Positions 18,378 to 26,939 of a DNA stretch of 64,000 nt are shown here, piece by piece (the stretch's first letter is position 1; every line of letters starts with the position of its first letter). A program made the position numbers and the translations under genes. The notes below the pieces were generated by a model. The model did no database searches. It had not been told where the DNA came from and saw only the letters and a list, made by a program, of their open reading frames with translations. Source of the stretch: Blastomonas ursincola (lineage in GTDB: Bacteria; Pseudomonadota; Alphaproteobacteria; Sphingomonadales; Sphingomonadaceae); the NCBI RefSeq assembly GCF_013607875.1, contig NZ_VDES01000002.1, forward strand, positions 203,638-267,637, read 5' to 3'.

Positions 18378-19976
18378 ATGCAGATTGTCGAGACGCTGAA
18401 CGAGGGCCTGAAGCGGGCCTATACCATCACCATCCCCGCCAAGGATCTGGACGCCCGGGTCGATGCGGAGGTGAAGAAGATCGCGCCGCAGGTGCGCATG
18501 CCCGGTTTCCGCCCCGGCAAGGTGCCCGCCAACCTGATTCGCAAGATGCACGGCGAATCGATTCACGCCGATGCACTCAACGCGACGATCCAGGAAAGCG
18601 TCGACAAGGCGATCCGCGACAACAATCTGCGCCCCGCCATCCAGCCCTCGGTCGACCTCAATGAGGATTATGCCGCCGGCAAGGATGCCGAGGTCAAGGT
18701 CTCGCTCGAAGTGCTGCCCCAGGTTCCCACCCCGGCGATCGATTCGATCACGCTCGAGCGCCTGACGGTCGAGCCTGCCGAGGAAGCCGTGACCGAGGCG
18801 CTGCAGCGCATCGCCGACGGCCAGAAGAGCTATGACACCGCGCCCAAGAGCTACAAGGCCAAGGAAGGCGACCAGGTCGTCATCGACTTCGAAGGCAAGG
18901 TCGATGGCGTGCCGTTCGAAGGCGGCAAGGGCGAAGGCATGGCCGTGGTCATCGGTTCGGGCCAGCTCATCCCCGGTTTCGAGGACCAGCTCGTCGGCCT
19001 GAAGGCCAATGACGAAGCCGTGATCAACGTGACCTTCCCCGAAAATTACGGTGCCAAGGATCTCGCAGGCAAGGCCGCGACCTTCGACATCGTCGTCGGC
19101 GAGGTGAAGAAGCCGGGCGAGACCAAGCTCGACGACGATTTCGCCAAGTCGCTCGGCCTCGAAAGCCTCGAGCAGCTGACCGGCCTGATCAAGGGCCAGC
19201 TCGAGCAGGAACTGAACGGCCTGACCCGCACGCACATGAAGCGCCGCCTGCTCGACCAGCTGGCCGCCAATCATGACTTCGAGGTTCCGCCCTCGATGGT
19301 CGAAGCCGAGTTCAACCAGATCTGGGCGCAGCTCGAACAGGAAGCCGCGCAGGAAGAGGATGTCGAGGCTGCTCGCGCCGAGATGGAAAAGGACCGCGAC
19401 GAATATCACGCGATCGCGGTGCGCCGCGTGCGCCTCGGCCTGCTGCTCTCCGAGATCGGCCAGGCCAATGGCGTCGAGGTGTCGGCGCAGGAAATGAACA
19501 TGCTGATCGCGCAGGCCGCGCAGCAGTATCGCCAGGAAGACCGTCAGCGCTTCGCGGAATATATCCGCAACACGCCGATGGCCGCTGCCCAGCTGCGCGC
19601 GCCGCTTTATGAGGACAAGGTCGTCGACTTCCTGTTCGACAAGGCGACGATCACCGACCGCAAGGTCACCCGCGAGGAGCTGGAAGCGGCGATCGAGGCG
19701 GACGAGGACGGCCATGTCCATGGTCCCGATTGCGGCCATGACCACAGCCACGACGAAAAGCCCAAGGCCAAGAAGGCCGCGCCGAAAAAGGCTGCGGTGA
19801 AGAAGGACGCCGAAGCCGCTCCGGCTGAAGCGGCTGAAGAAGCCAAGCCCGCCAAAAAGGCTCCGGCCAAGAAGGCAGCCGCGAAGAAGGAAGAGGCTCC
19901 GGCAGAAGCCGCAGAAGCTGCCGAAAAGCCTGCCAAGAAGGCCCCGGCGAAAAAGGCCGCTGCCAAGAAGGCCTGA
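18378..19976 (+). CDS. tig: Trigger factor with Lys/Ala/Pro-rich C-terminal extension
   Basis: Ribosome-associated chaperone and prolyl isomerase. The N-terminal ribosome-binding domain (about 1-145) contains GFRPGKVPANLIRK, the ribosome-docking signature. The FKBP-type PPIase domain (about 150-245) shows GDQVVIDFEGKVDG and LIPGFEDQLVG. The helical C-terminal chaperone domain ends near 440. At 532 residues it is about 90 longer than usual: residues about 446-532 are first His-rich (HVHGPDCGHDHSHD) and then repeats of KKAAPKKAA / PAKKAPAKKAAAKK resembling histone H1. Start ATG 18378 (MQIVETLNEG) follows family practice; ATG 18354 is an alternative. The longer frame starting inside the tRNA is rejected. 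A strong terminator follows. Confidence 0.95.
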   Translation: MQIVETLNEGLKRAYTITIPAKDLDARVDAEVKKIAPQVRMPGFRPGKVPANLIRKMHGESIHADALNATIQESVDKAIRDNNLRPAIQPSVDLNEDYAAGKDAEVKVSLEVLPQVPTPAIDSITLERLTVEPAEEAVTEALQRIADGQKSYDTAPKSYKAKEGDQVVIDFEGKVDGVPFEGGKGEGMAVVIGSGQLIPGFEDQLVGLKANDEAVINVTFPENYGAKDLAGKAATFDIVVGEVKKPGETKLDDDFAKSLGLESLEQLTGLIKGQLEQELNGLTRTHMKRRLLDQLAANHDFEVPPSMVEAEFNQIWAQLEQEAAQEEDVEAARAEMEKDRDEYHAIAVRRVRLGLLLSEIGQANGVEVSAQEMNMLIAQAAQQYRQEDRQRFAEYIRNTPMAAAQLRAPLYEDKVVDFLFDKATITDRKVTREELEAAIEADEDGHVHGPDCGHDHSHDEKPKAKKAAPKKAAVKKDAEAAPAEAAEEAKPAKKAPAKKAAAKKEEAPAEAAEAAEKPAKKAPAKKAAAKKA

Positions 19977-20001
19977 GCCTTCTGCGCTGAGAACAGAGCA
20001 A

Positions 20002-20035
20002 AGCCCCCGCGAGCCCGTCTCGCGGGGGCTTTTTC
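20002..20035. terminator. Rho-independent terminator of tig
   Basis: Perfect 12-bp stem AGCCCCCGCGAG (20002-20013) with CTCGCGGGGGCT (20019-20030), loop CCCGT, followed by TTTTT. It ends tig and lies at the very end of the convergent FAD-enzyme gene. Confidence 0.92.
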
Positions 20036-21629
20036 ATATCCGCCGCCAGCGCCGGTCGGCGAGGATCGCGCGCGCGGCATTGTGCCCCGGCGCGCCGGTG
20101 ACGCCGCCGCCCGGATGCGTGCCCGATCCGCACATGTACAGGCCCTTCAAGGGCCCGCGATAATCGGCATGGCCCAGCACCGGCCGCGCCGCCCAGAGCT
20201 GGTCGAGGCTCATACGTCCGTGGAAGATATCGCCGCCGACCAGCCCGAATTTGCGCTCCAGGCCTTTCGGGCTGAGTATCTGCCGCCCCAGGATCGAAGC
20301 GCGAAAGCCGGGCGCGTGCGCCTCCACGGTGCCGATGATCGTGTCCGCCGCCGCAGCTTCCTGCTCTTCCGTCCAGGCGAGCGCGGGATCGAACTGCTGG
20401 CAGAACAGGCTCGCGACATGATGTCCCGCCGGCGCGAGGCTGTCGTCGACTTGGGAGGGAATCAGCATCTCGACAATCGGTTCGCGCGACCATCCGTGCG
20501 CCTTGGCGTCGGTGAACGCCCGGTCCATGTAATCGAGGCTGGGTGCGATCACGATCCCCGCACGCAGATGCTCGCCCGCTCCGGGCAGGCTGGCAAAGTT
20601 GGGCAACCGATCGAGCGCGACATTCATGCGGAAGCTGCCTGACCCGGTGGCATAGCCGCGCATCCGCCGCGCGAAATCGTCAGGCAGCGCGGCTTCGGGC
20701 ACCAGCCGCCCATAGAGCAGTTTCGGCCCGACATTGGCGATGATCCGGCTGCTCCACATCTCCTCGCCGCTCGCCAGTCGCACCCCGACCGCGCGTCCGC
20801 CCTCGACCAGCACCTGATCGACCGGGCTGTTCAGGCGGATGTCCACGCCCTGTTCGGCGCAGGCCTCGGCCATCATCCGCGTGATGCTGCCCATGCCGCC
20901 GACGACATGCCCCCAGCTGCCCTTGTTGCCGTTCACCTCGCCGAAGACATGGTGGAGCAGCACATAGGCCGATCCCGGCGTATCGGGGCTGGCATAGTTA
21001 CCGACCACCGCATCGAAGCCGAACGCGGCTTGCACCGGCGCGCTCTCGAACCATTGGCTGAGGAACTCGCGCGCCGATTTGGTGAACAGCTCGAGCACGT
21101 CGCGCTGCACGTCGCGCGACAGCCGTGAGAGCAGCCGCCCGGTGGTCAGCGCTTCCACCAAACCGGCGATGCCACTGCCGATATTGGGCGGCGGCCGCAG
21201 CGCCAGATCGCGCAGCACATCCGCGACTCGGTCGAGCATCGCGTAATAGCCCGGCAGCGCCTCGGCATCGCGCTTCGAGAAGCGCGCGAACTCGGCCTGC
21301 GTCCGCTCGAGCCCCCCGCCCAGGATCAGATGGTCGCCTTGGGGCAGCGGCAGGAAATTGGAAACGGGCCGCTCGATGACGCGATAGCCGCGCTGCACCA
21401 GCCCCATGTCCGCGATGACGCGCGGCTGCAGCAGGCTGACGGTATAGCTCGCCACTGAATTGCGGAAACCGGGATGGAACTCCTCGGTCACCGCCGCGCC
21501 GCCGACGACGCCCCGCGCCTCGACGATGCGCACGTTCATGCCCGAACGCGCGAGATAGAAGGCGCAGGTCAGTCCGTTATGCCCGCCCCCGATGATGATC
21601 GCATCCGGCTGTGTGTCGCTCTTCGCCAT
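20034..21629 (-). CDS. Phytoene-desaturase-like FAD oxidoreductase (PYROXD2-type, COG1233)
   Basis: 531-residue flavoprotein. The N-terminal dinucleotide-binding motif is IIIGGGHNGLTCAFYLARSG with the following acidic E in RIVEARG. The C-terminal FAD motif is LYMCGSGTHPGGGVTGAPGHNAA. This is the PYROXD2/COG1233 group related to carotenoid desaturases. No carotenoid genes are nearby, so a pigment role is not supported. Its reaction is unknown. Start ATG 21629. It stands alone between the tig terminator and divergent feoAB. Confidence 0.82.
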   Translation of the reverse strand: MAKSDTQPDAIIIGGGHNGLTCAFYLARSGMNVRIVEARGVVGGAAVTEEFHPGFRNSVASYTVSLLQPRVIADMGLVQRGYRVIERPVSNFLPLPQGDHLILGGGLERTQAEFARFSKRDAEALPGYYAMLDRVADVLRDLALRPPPNIGSGIAGLVEALTTGRLLSRLSRDVQRDVLELFTKSAREFLSQWFESAPVQAAFGFDAVVGNYASPDTPGSAYVLLHHVFGEVNGNKGSWGHVVGGMGSITRMMAEACAEQGVDIRLNSPVDQVLVEGGRAVGVRLASGEEMWSSRIIANVGPKLLYGRLVPEAALPDDFARRMRGYATGSGSFRMNVALDRLPNFASLPGAGEHLRAGIVIAPSLDYMDRAFTDAKAHGWSREPIVEMLIPSQVDDSLAPAGHHVASLFCQQFDPALAWTEEQEAAAADTIIGTVEAHAPGFRASILGRQILSPKGLERKFGLVGGDIFHGRMSLDQLWAARPVLGHADYRGPLKGLYMCGSGTHPGGGVTGAPGHNAARAILADRRWRRI

Positions 21630-21700
21630 GGATTGAAGGCCTAGCCCAGCCTTGCGCCCTCGCCAACCGCGTACGGCCCCAAGAAATCGCTGGCGTGGGC

Positions 21701-21726
21701 TTGCGGATATTGATAGCGGTTCGCAA
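21701..21726. promoter_or_regulatory. Possible Fur operator upstream of feoA
   Basis: An imperfect dyad with TTGCG/CGCAA ends (TTGCGGATATTGATAGCGGTTCGCAA, broken here as TTGCGGATATTGA and TAGCGGTTCGCAA) ends 4 bp before the feoA ATG. It contains TTGATAGCGGTTCGCA, which loosely resembles alphaproteobacterial Fur/Irr boxes. Iron control of feoAB is established in other bacteria; this site itself is inferred and weak. Confidence 0.35.
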
Positions 21727-21730
21727 AACC

Positions 21731-21982
21731 ATGCTTCTTGACCAGCTTCCCACCGGCCAGCGCGCGGAGATTGCCGCGATCGACTGGAGCATCCTGCCTC
21801 CAGACGAAGGCAAGCGCCTGCGCGCGCTCGGCGTCGACGAAGGCGCGATGGTCTCGATCCGCCAGCGCGGCATCTTTTTCGGCCGCGATCCGATCGCGCT
21901 CGATATCGGGCGGATGACCGTGGCGATCCGCCGCGTCCATGCCCGCGCGATCACGCTGCGCGAACCGGAGCCTATCGCATGA
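21731..21982 (+). CDS. feoA: Ferrous iron transport protein FeoA
   Basis: 83-residue SH3-like cytoplasmic accessory protein of the Feo ferrous iron system. The pattern LRALGVDEGAMVSIRQRG...DPIALDIGRMTVAIRR is typical of FeoA. ATG 21731 is chosen because the longer frame from 21611 adds non-conserved sequence. It overlaps feoB by 4 bp (ATGA), giving translational coupling. No feoC is visible. Confidence 0.92.
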   Translation: MLLDQLPTGQRAEIAAIDWSILPPDEGKRLRALGVDEGAMVSIRQRGIFFGRDPIALDIGRMTVAIRRVHARAITLREPEPIA

Positions 21983-23835
21983 CCCGCCATCAGCCGCTGA
22001 TCGCGCTGGTCGGCAACCCCAATGCCGGCAAGAGCGCGCTGTTCAACGCGCTCACCGGGGCGCGGCAGAAGATCGCCAACTATCCCGGCGTCACCGTCGA
22101 GCGCAAATCGGGCCGCTTCGCCTTTGCCGATGGCCGCCCCGCCGAGCTGATCGACCTGCCCGGCAGCTACAGCCTCGACCCCACCAGCCCCGACGAGGCG
22201 GTGACCCGCAACGTGGTGATGGGTGCCCAAGCGGGCGAGCGCCAGCCCGATGCGCTGGTGATCGTGCTCGATTCGGCCAATCTCGACCAGCATTTGGTCT
22301 TCGCGCTCGAACTGCTGCAGCTTGGCTTGCCGACCGTCATCGCGCTCAACATGGTCGATCTCGCCGAACGCGACGGGCTCACGCTCGATGCGGCGCGGCT
22401 CGCGGCCGATCTCGGCGTTCCCGTCATCCCCACCGTGGCGGTGCGCCGCCGTGGCCTGACCGAACTGGCGGGAGCGCTCGATGCGGTGATCCTAGCGAAA
22501 CAGGTGCCGCACGCGCCGCTCGGTGAGCCCGATATGCGCGCGCGGCGCCGCCGGGCCGAGCATATCGCGACTGCCGCGATCGTCAGCCAGACGCAGAGCC
22601 GCCGCTGGACCGACCGCGCCGATGCCGTGCTGCTCCACCCCTTTGCCGGCCCGCTGATCCTGTTCGCGCTGCTGTTCGTGATCTTCCAGGCGGTGTTCAG
22701 CTGGGCATCGCCCTTTGCCGATGCGCTCGAGGCGGGCGCGGGCGCGCTGAGCGAGCTGGCCACGGCGGTCATTCCCGAAGGCTTTTTCCGCTCGCTGGTG
22801 GTCGATGGGGCGATTGCGGGCGTCGGCGCGGTCGTCGTCTTCCTGCCGCAGATCGTCATCCTGTTCTTCTTCATCCTGATGATGGAGGCGACCGGATATA
22901 TGGCGCGCGCCGCGTTCATCATGGACCGGCTGATGGCGAGTGTCGGGCTGTCGGGCCGCTCGTTCATCCCGCTGCTCTCCAGCTTTGCCTGCGCGATCCC
23001 CGGCATCATGGCGACGCGAAGCATCTCGGACGAGAAGGACCGGCTCACCACCATCCTGATCGCGCCGCTGATGACCTGTTCGGCGCGGCTGCCCGTCTAC
23101 ACCGTGATCATCGCCGCGTTCATCCCTGAAATCGCGGTCGGACCCGGCATCGGGCTGCAGGGGCTGGTGCTGTTCGGCCTCTATGTCTTCGGCATCATCG
23201 GCGCGATGGTGGTCGCGCTCGTGCTGCGCTCGACCGTCGCCAAGGGCGGGGCGAGCGGTTTCCTGATGGAAATGCCCAAATACCAGATGCCGCGCCTCGC
23301 CGATCTTGCGCTCGGCCTGTGGCAGCGCGCCTGGCTGTTCCTGCGCCGCGCGGGCACGATCATCTTCGCGGTCACCATCGGCCTGTGGCTGCTGCTCAGC
23401 TATCCGCAGGTGCCCGAAGGCAGCAGCATGAGCCAATCCGAATATTCGGCCGCCGGGCGGATCGCGAGCGTGCTCGAACCCGTGGTCGCGCCGATCGGCT
23501 TTTCGCGCGACATTGCGCTAGCGCTGATCCCCGCGATGGCAGCGCGCGAGGTCGCGGTCTCGGCGCTCGCCACCACTTACGCGATCGACGCGACCGACGA
23601 GGACGAACAGGCCCAGGCGCTGGGTGAGCGGCTTGCCGGGCGCTGGTCGCTGCCGACCGCGCTCGCCTTTCTCGCCTGGTTCGTGTTCGCGCCGCAATGC
23701 ATCTCGACGATCGCGGTGACGCGGCGCGAGACCAATGGCTGGAAATGGCCGATGTTCATGGTCGGCTATCTGTTCGGCCTGGCCTGGATCGCGGCTGGCA
23801 TCACGTTCTGGACTGCGACGGCATTCGGTCTATAG
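21979..23835 (+). CDS. feoB: Ferrous iron transporter FeoB
   Basis: 618-residue inner-membrane Fe(II) transporter. The N-terminal G domain has G1 GNPNAGKS (12-19), G3 DLPG (59-62) and G4 NMVD. The membrane part includes two Gate-type segments, with SFACAIPGIMATR and a second core ending in APQCISTIAVTRRET. The length is on the short side for FeoB (about 600-770), with little C-terminal cytoplasmic tail. Coupled to feoA and probably iron-repressed. Confidence 0.95.
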   Translation: MTRHQPLIALVGNPNAGKSALFNALTGARQKIANYPGVTVERKSGRFAFADGRPAELIDLPGSYSLDPTSPDEAVTRNVVMGAQAGERQPDALVIVLDSANLDQHLVFALELLQLGLPTVIALNMVDLAERDGLTLDAARLAADLGVPVIPTVAVRRRGLTELAGALDAVILAKQVPHAPLGEPDMRARRRRAEHIATAAIVSQTQSRRWTDRADAVLLHPFAGPLILFALLFVIFQAVFSWASPFADALEAGAGALSELATAVIPEGFFRSLVVDGAIAGVGAVVVFLPQIVILFFFILMMEATGYMARAAFIMDRLMASVGLSGRSFIPLLSSFACAIPGIMATRSISDEKDRLTTILIAPLMTCSARLPVYTVIIAAFIPEIAVGPGIGLQGLVLFGLYVFGIIGAMVVALVLRSTVAKGGASGFLMEMPKYQMPRLADLALGLWQRAWLFLRRAGTIIFAVTIGLWLLLSYPQVPEGSSMSQSEYSAAGRIASVLEPVVAPIGFSRDIALALIPAMAAREVAVSALATTYAIDATDEDEQAQALGERLAGRWSLPTALAFLAWFVFAPQCISTIAVTRRETNGWKWPMFMVGYLFGLAWIAAGITFWTATAFGL

Positions 23836-23905
23836 ACGCGTCATCGCGCCATCGGCATAGTGCCGGGCAACACTCATCACAGCATCAAAATCCTGAGGAA
23901 AGCAT

Positions 23906-24439
23906 ATGTCGGGCAGCGTCAACAAGGTCATCCTGATCGGCAATCTGGGGGCCGATCCCGAGGTCCGCAGCTTCGCCAATGGCGGCAAGGTCGCCAATCT
24001 CCGCCTCGCCACCACCGAGAGCTGGAAGGACCGCAATACCGGCGAGAAGCAGGAGCGCACCGACTGGCACACTGTCGCGGTGTTCGGCGATGGCCTGGCG
24101 GGCGTGGCCGAGCGCTTCCTGCGCAAGGGCAGCAAGATCTATGTCGAAGGCCAGTTGCGCACCCGCAAGTGGCAGGACCAGCAAGGCAATGACCGCTACA
24201 CAACCGAAGTGGTGCTGCAGGGCCCCGGCGCGGTGCTGACCATGCTCGACAGCGCGCAGGGCCGTGGCGGCGGTGGCGGCGGCATGGGCGGCGGCGGCGA
24301 CTTTGGCGGCGGTGGCTCGCGCGGCGGGTCGTCGGGCGGAAGCTCGGGCAGCTCGCGCGGCTTCAACGACGGCGGCTCGTCGAGCGGCTGGGGCGGCGGC
24401 GGCTTCGACGACGATCTCAACGACGACGTTCCGTTCTGA
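23906..24439 (+). CDS. ssb: Single-stranded DNA-binding protein
   Basis: 177-residue SSB for replication, recombination and repair. The OB fold (about 1-110) begins [20 protein letters not shown] and includes [10 protein letters not shown] and [12 protein letters not shown] Gly/Ser-rich linker (about 117-165) leads to the acidic tip [10 protein letters not shown] that recruits partner proteins. A strong ribosome site (TGAGGAAAG) precedes ATG 23906. It stands alone between feoB and a cupin gene. Confidence 0.95.
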   Translation: MSGSVNKVILIGNLGADPEVRSFANGGKVANLRLATTESWKDRNTGEKQERTDWHTVAVFGDGLAGVAERFLRKGSKIYVEGQLRTRKWQDQQGNDRYTTEVVLQGPGAVLTMLDSAQGRGGGGGGMGGGGDFGGGGSRGGSSGGSSGSSRGFNDGGSSSGWGGGGFDDDLNDDVPF

Positions 24440-24465
24440 TCGGTCGCTGACGGCGGGTCGGTGCG

Positions 24466-24969
24466 ATGACGGACAAGGCCGAGGCGCTCAAGACGCTGCT
24501 GATCCGAAACTTCGATACCGTTCCGCTCGAGCATCGTACCCGCACCGCAAGCGTCGATTTCCGCCATGCGCGGGTCACCGAGGGGACGGCGGCGAGCAAA
24601 TTGGGCGCGGCGGTGCTGGTCGTGGCACCGGGCAAGATCGCCTGTCCCTATCATCTGCACCATGCCCAGGAAGAGATGTTCGTCATCCTCGAAGGCAGCG
24701 GTACGCTGAGGGTGGCGGGCGAGCACGTTCCCATTGGTGCTGGCGATGTCATCACCGTGCCGCCGGGGCCGGATTACCCGCGCCAGATCATCAACACGTC
24801 AGACGCGCCGCTCAAATATCTCGCGATCAGTACGCAGGACGACCCGGAAATCTACGAATATCCCGATTCGGGAAAGTTCATGGCCGAAGCTGGCTTGTTT
24901 CGGGAGCATCCCTTCGAGGTGATCCAGCGCAGCCGCGAAAGCCTGGACTATTGGGATGGCGAGCCCTGA
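24466..24969 (+). CDS. Cupin-domain protein
   Basis: 167-residue single-domain cupin. The first metal motif YHLHHAQEEMFVILEGSG provides His/His/Glu ligands, and the second region GDVITVPPGPDYPRQIINTSD lacks the canonical final His. It may therefore bind metal incompletely or bind a sugar-nucleotide/acid instead. Function unknown. It begins 26 bp after ssb and ends 27 bp before the arsC-like gene, so the three may share a transcript. Confidence 0.72.
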   Translation: MTDKAEALKTLLIRNFDTVPLEHRTRTASVDFRHARVTEGTAASKLGAAVLVVAPGKIACPYHLHHAQEEMFVILEGSGTLRVAGEHVPIGAGDVITVPPGPDYPRQIINTSDAPLKYLAISTQDDPEIYEYPDSGKFMAEAGLFREHPFEVIQRSRESLDYWDGEP

Positions 24970-24996
24970 AATCAAACAACCGGACACGAGGCCAAC

Positions 24997-25344
24997 ATGC
25001 GCTTTACCATTTACCACAACCCCAAATGCGGCACCTCGCGCAACGTGTTGGCTGCGATCCGCGAGGCGGGGCATGAGCCTGAGGTCATCGAATATCTCAA
25101 GACCCCGCCCTCGCGCGAGACGCTGGAAAGCCTGATCGCAAGGGCGGGCGAGGGCGCACGCGGCCTGCTGCGCGCCAAGGAGCCGCTGGTGAAGGAACTC
25201 GGCCTCGACGGGGCCGATGTCACCGATGCGGCGATCGTCGACGCGATGATGGCGCACCCGATCCTGATCAACCGCCCGATCGTGGTGACCGACAGCGCGG
25301 TGAAGCTCTGCCGCCCCAGCGAGACGGTGCAGGAACTGCTCTGA
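24997..25344 (+). CDS. arsC: ArsC/Spx-family reductase (arsenate reductase, glutaredoxin type)
   Basis: 115-residue ArsC-fold protein. The redox cysteine is Cys11 in YHNPKCGTSRN, and the C-terminal INRPIVVT..VKLCRPSE matches the ArsC/YfgD group. Glutaredoxin-linked arsenates reductases use this Cys plus arginines. There is no arsenical pump or arsR nearby, so a YfgD-like role outside arsenic resistance is equally possible. An imperfect GC hairpin (25350-25380) separates it from the convergent acetoacetate-decarboxylase genes. Confidence 0.82.
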   Translation: MRFTIYHNPKCGTSRNVLAAIREAGHEPEVIEYLKTPPSRETLESLIARAGEGARGLLRAKEPLVKELGLDGADVTDAAIVDAMMAHPILINRPIVVTDSAVKLCRPSETVQELL

Positions 25345-25404
25345 CACGAAACCCCGGCGCAGCGATCGCCACGCCGGGTTCGGGAGTGTTCGCTTGCAGC
25401 CCGA

Positions 25405-26142
25405 TCAGCCCAGATAGTCGTGCAGCACGCGGCCATAAGGCAGCGTCATGTCGGTGACGAGGTGCAAGCCCCCGACATGCTCGAGCACCGGCAGGTCGGC
25501 GAGCGGGCAGTTGACCGAATCGATCAGCTCGACCCGCGCCCGGCCGGTCCAGGCACCCTTGACCACGATATTCTCGAAATTGATGCCGACCAGCTGCGCA
25601 ATGGCAGGCGTACCGTCGATGTCCGGGATCAGCTTCAGCGTCACCTGGGTGCGTTTCAGCAGGGCCTCGATCTCGCCAAGATCGGTCGGGCCGCTATGCT
25701 TGTACACCATGGTGCCGCTGGCGACGGTCTGGCCCGAATAGGTCAGCTCGCCGGTCAATGTGTCGCCCACGGTCTTGAGCTTCGCGATGCCGTATTTCAT
25801 CGGATAGCCCCAGATCTCGCGGCCCCCGGCGAGCGGCGGGCAGTTGTCGACGTACATCTGGGTCAGGAAATTGCACTTCTCGCCGTTGAAGGTGCACGGG
25901 ATCACCTGCGCCACCGCCGAATAGGCCCCGAAGCCCTCGCCATCGGGCAGGTCGAGCCACTGGACCGAGACAATATCGCCATCGGGCTCGAGCGGTTCGG
26001 GCAGCATCTTGCGGATCTTCGCCGGATCGGTGCGATAGCTGACGATCATGTACTGGCGTTCGAAGAACTTGTACGGGCCCACCGGATAGGTCGGGCTCTG
26101 CAGCGGCATCGAGCTGAGTTTCAGCACATCCTGCTTTTTCAT
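25405..26142 (-). CDS. Acetoacetate-decarboxylase-superfamily protein lacking the catalytic lysine
   Basis: 245-residue ADC-fold protein, colinear with Clostridium acetobutylicum Adc. The Schiff-base Lys115 of Adc is Met115 here (GREIWGYPMKYG), Lys116 is kept, and Glu76 of the active site is Ala76 (FGAYSAVAQ). Arg29 is retained. It therefore should not decarboxylate acetoacetate by the known mechanism; an altered activity (aldolase/dehydratase-like, as in some ADC-like enzymes) or a regulatory/binding role is inferred. It lies 14 bp downstream of an intact paralogue in an operon with a patatin. Start ATG 26142; the longer frame is a shadow. Confidence 0.85.
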   Translation of the reverse strand: MKKQDVLKLSSMPLQSPTYPVGPYKFFERQYMIVSYRTDPAKIRKMLPEPLEPDGDIVSVQWLDLPDGEGFGAYSAVAQVIPCTFNGEKCNFLTQMYVDNCPPLAGGREIWGYPMKYGIAKLKTVGDTLTGELTYSGQTVASGTMVYKHSGPTDLGEIEALLKRTQVTLKLIPDIDGTPAIAQLVGINFENIVVKGAWTGRARVELIDSVNCPLADLPVLEHVGGLHLVTDMTLPYGRVLHDYLG

Positions 26143-26156
26143 GACTGCGTCCTCCC

Positions 26157-26912
26157 TCAGCCTGCGGCGTCTTTGATATAGTCGAACAGCACCCGGCCGT
26201 GCGGCAGGGTGAGGTCGCTGACGAAATGCTTGCCGCCGACGATGCGCAGGATCGGCAGGTCCGCGACCGGCGCGTTGACATGCGGGATCAGCTGCAGCCG
26301 CGCGGGGCTGACCCAGCAGCCCTTCACCGTGATATTCTCCAGATTGTACGCGACGAGCTGGCAGATCTTGGGGCTGCCATCGACATCGGGGATGATCTTG
26401 AGATTGCACGAAGTCTTGGTCATCGACTTGGCCTGCGCCTCGCACCCGCCGGGCGCTTCCTGCCACTTGTACGCCATGGTGCCCATCGCGACGGTCTGGC
26501 CGGCATAGCTCAGCGTACCGGTCAGCGTGTCCGATGCGACCAGCAGTTTCGGCAGCGCATATTTCTTGGGAAAGCCCCAGATCTCGCGCCCGCCGTCGAT
26601 CGGTGGCTGGTCGTCGAGATACATCTGCGCGGTATAGTTGATCGGCTCGCCGTTGAAGGTGCAGGGGATGACGATGCCGCTTTCGGTATAATCGCCGAAG
26701 CCCGAACTGTCGGGCATCTTGATCCACTCGTAGAGGACGAGATTTTCCTCGTTCGGCACCAGCGGCTCGGGCACCGCGGCGCGCAGCGCGACCGGATCGG
26801 TCTCGTAGGTGACGATCATGAATTCGCGGTTGATGAAGCGATACGGCCCCAGCGGATAGCTGGGCGCGGCCGCCGGCATCGAAGGCAGTTTCAGGATTTC
26901 TTCAGGCGTCAT
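26157..26912 (-). CDS. adc: Acetoacetate decarboxylase
   Basis: 251-residue ADC. It retains the catalytic pair Lys116-Lys117 in IWGFPKKYALPKL (equivalent to Lys115/Lys116 of the clostridial enzyme), Glu77 in DYTESG and Arg29. The reaction is acetoacetate to acetone plus CO2 via a Schiff base. It lies between a patatin gene (27 bp upstream) and the lysine-less paralogue (14 bp downstream), and near a divergent 3-hydroxybutyrate dehydrogenase that would supply acetoacetate. Start ATG 26912. Confidence 0.9.
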   Translation of the reverse strand: MTPEEILKLPSMPAAAPSYPLGPYRFINREFMIVTYETDPVALRAAVPEPLVPNEENLVLYEWIKMPDSSGFGDYTESGIVIPCTFNGEPINYTAQMYLDDQPPIDGGREIWGFPKKYALPKLLVASDTLTGTLSYAGQTVAMGTMAYKWQEAPGGCEAQAKSMTKTSCNLKIIPDVDGSPKICQLVAYNLENITVKGCWVSPARLQLIPHVNAPVADLPILRIVGGKHFVSDLTLPHGRVLFDYIKDAAG

Positions 26913-26939
26913 GGCAGGACAGCCCCTTTTTGGTGGAGA

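Noticed and set aside
18216-19751. 511-residue minus-strand frame opposite tig
   Set aside because: Composition mirrors tig codons and its end overlaps the tRNA; no recognisable protein.
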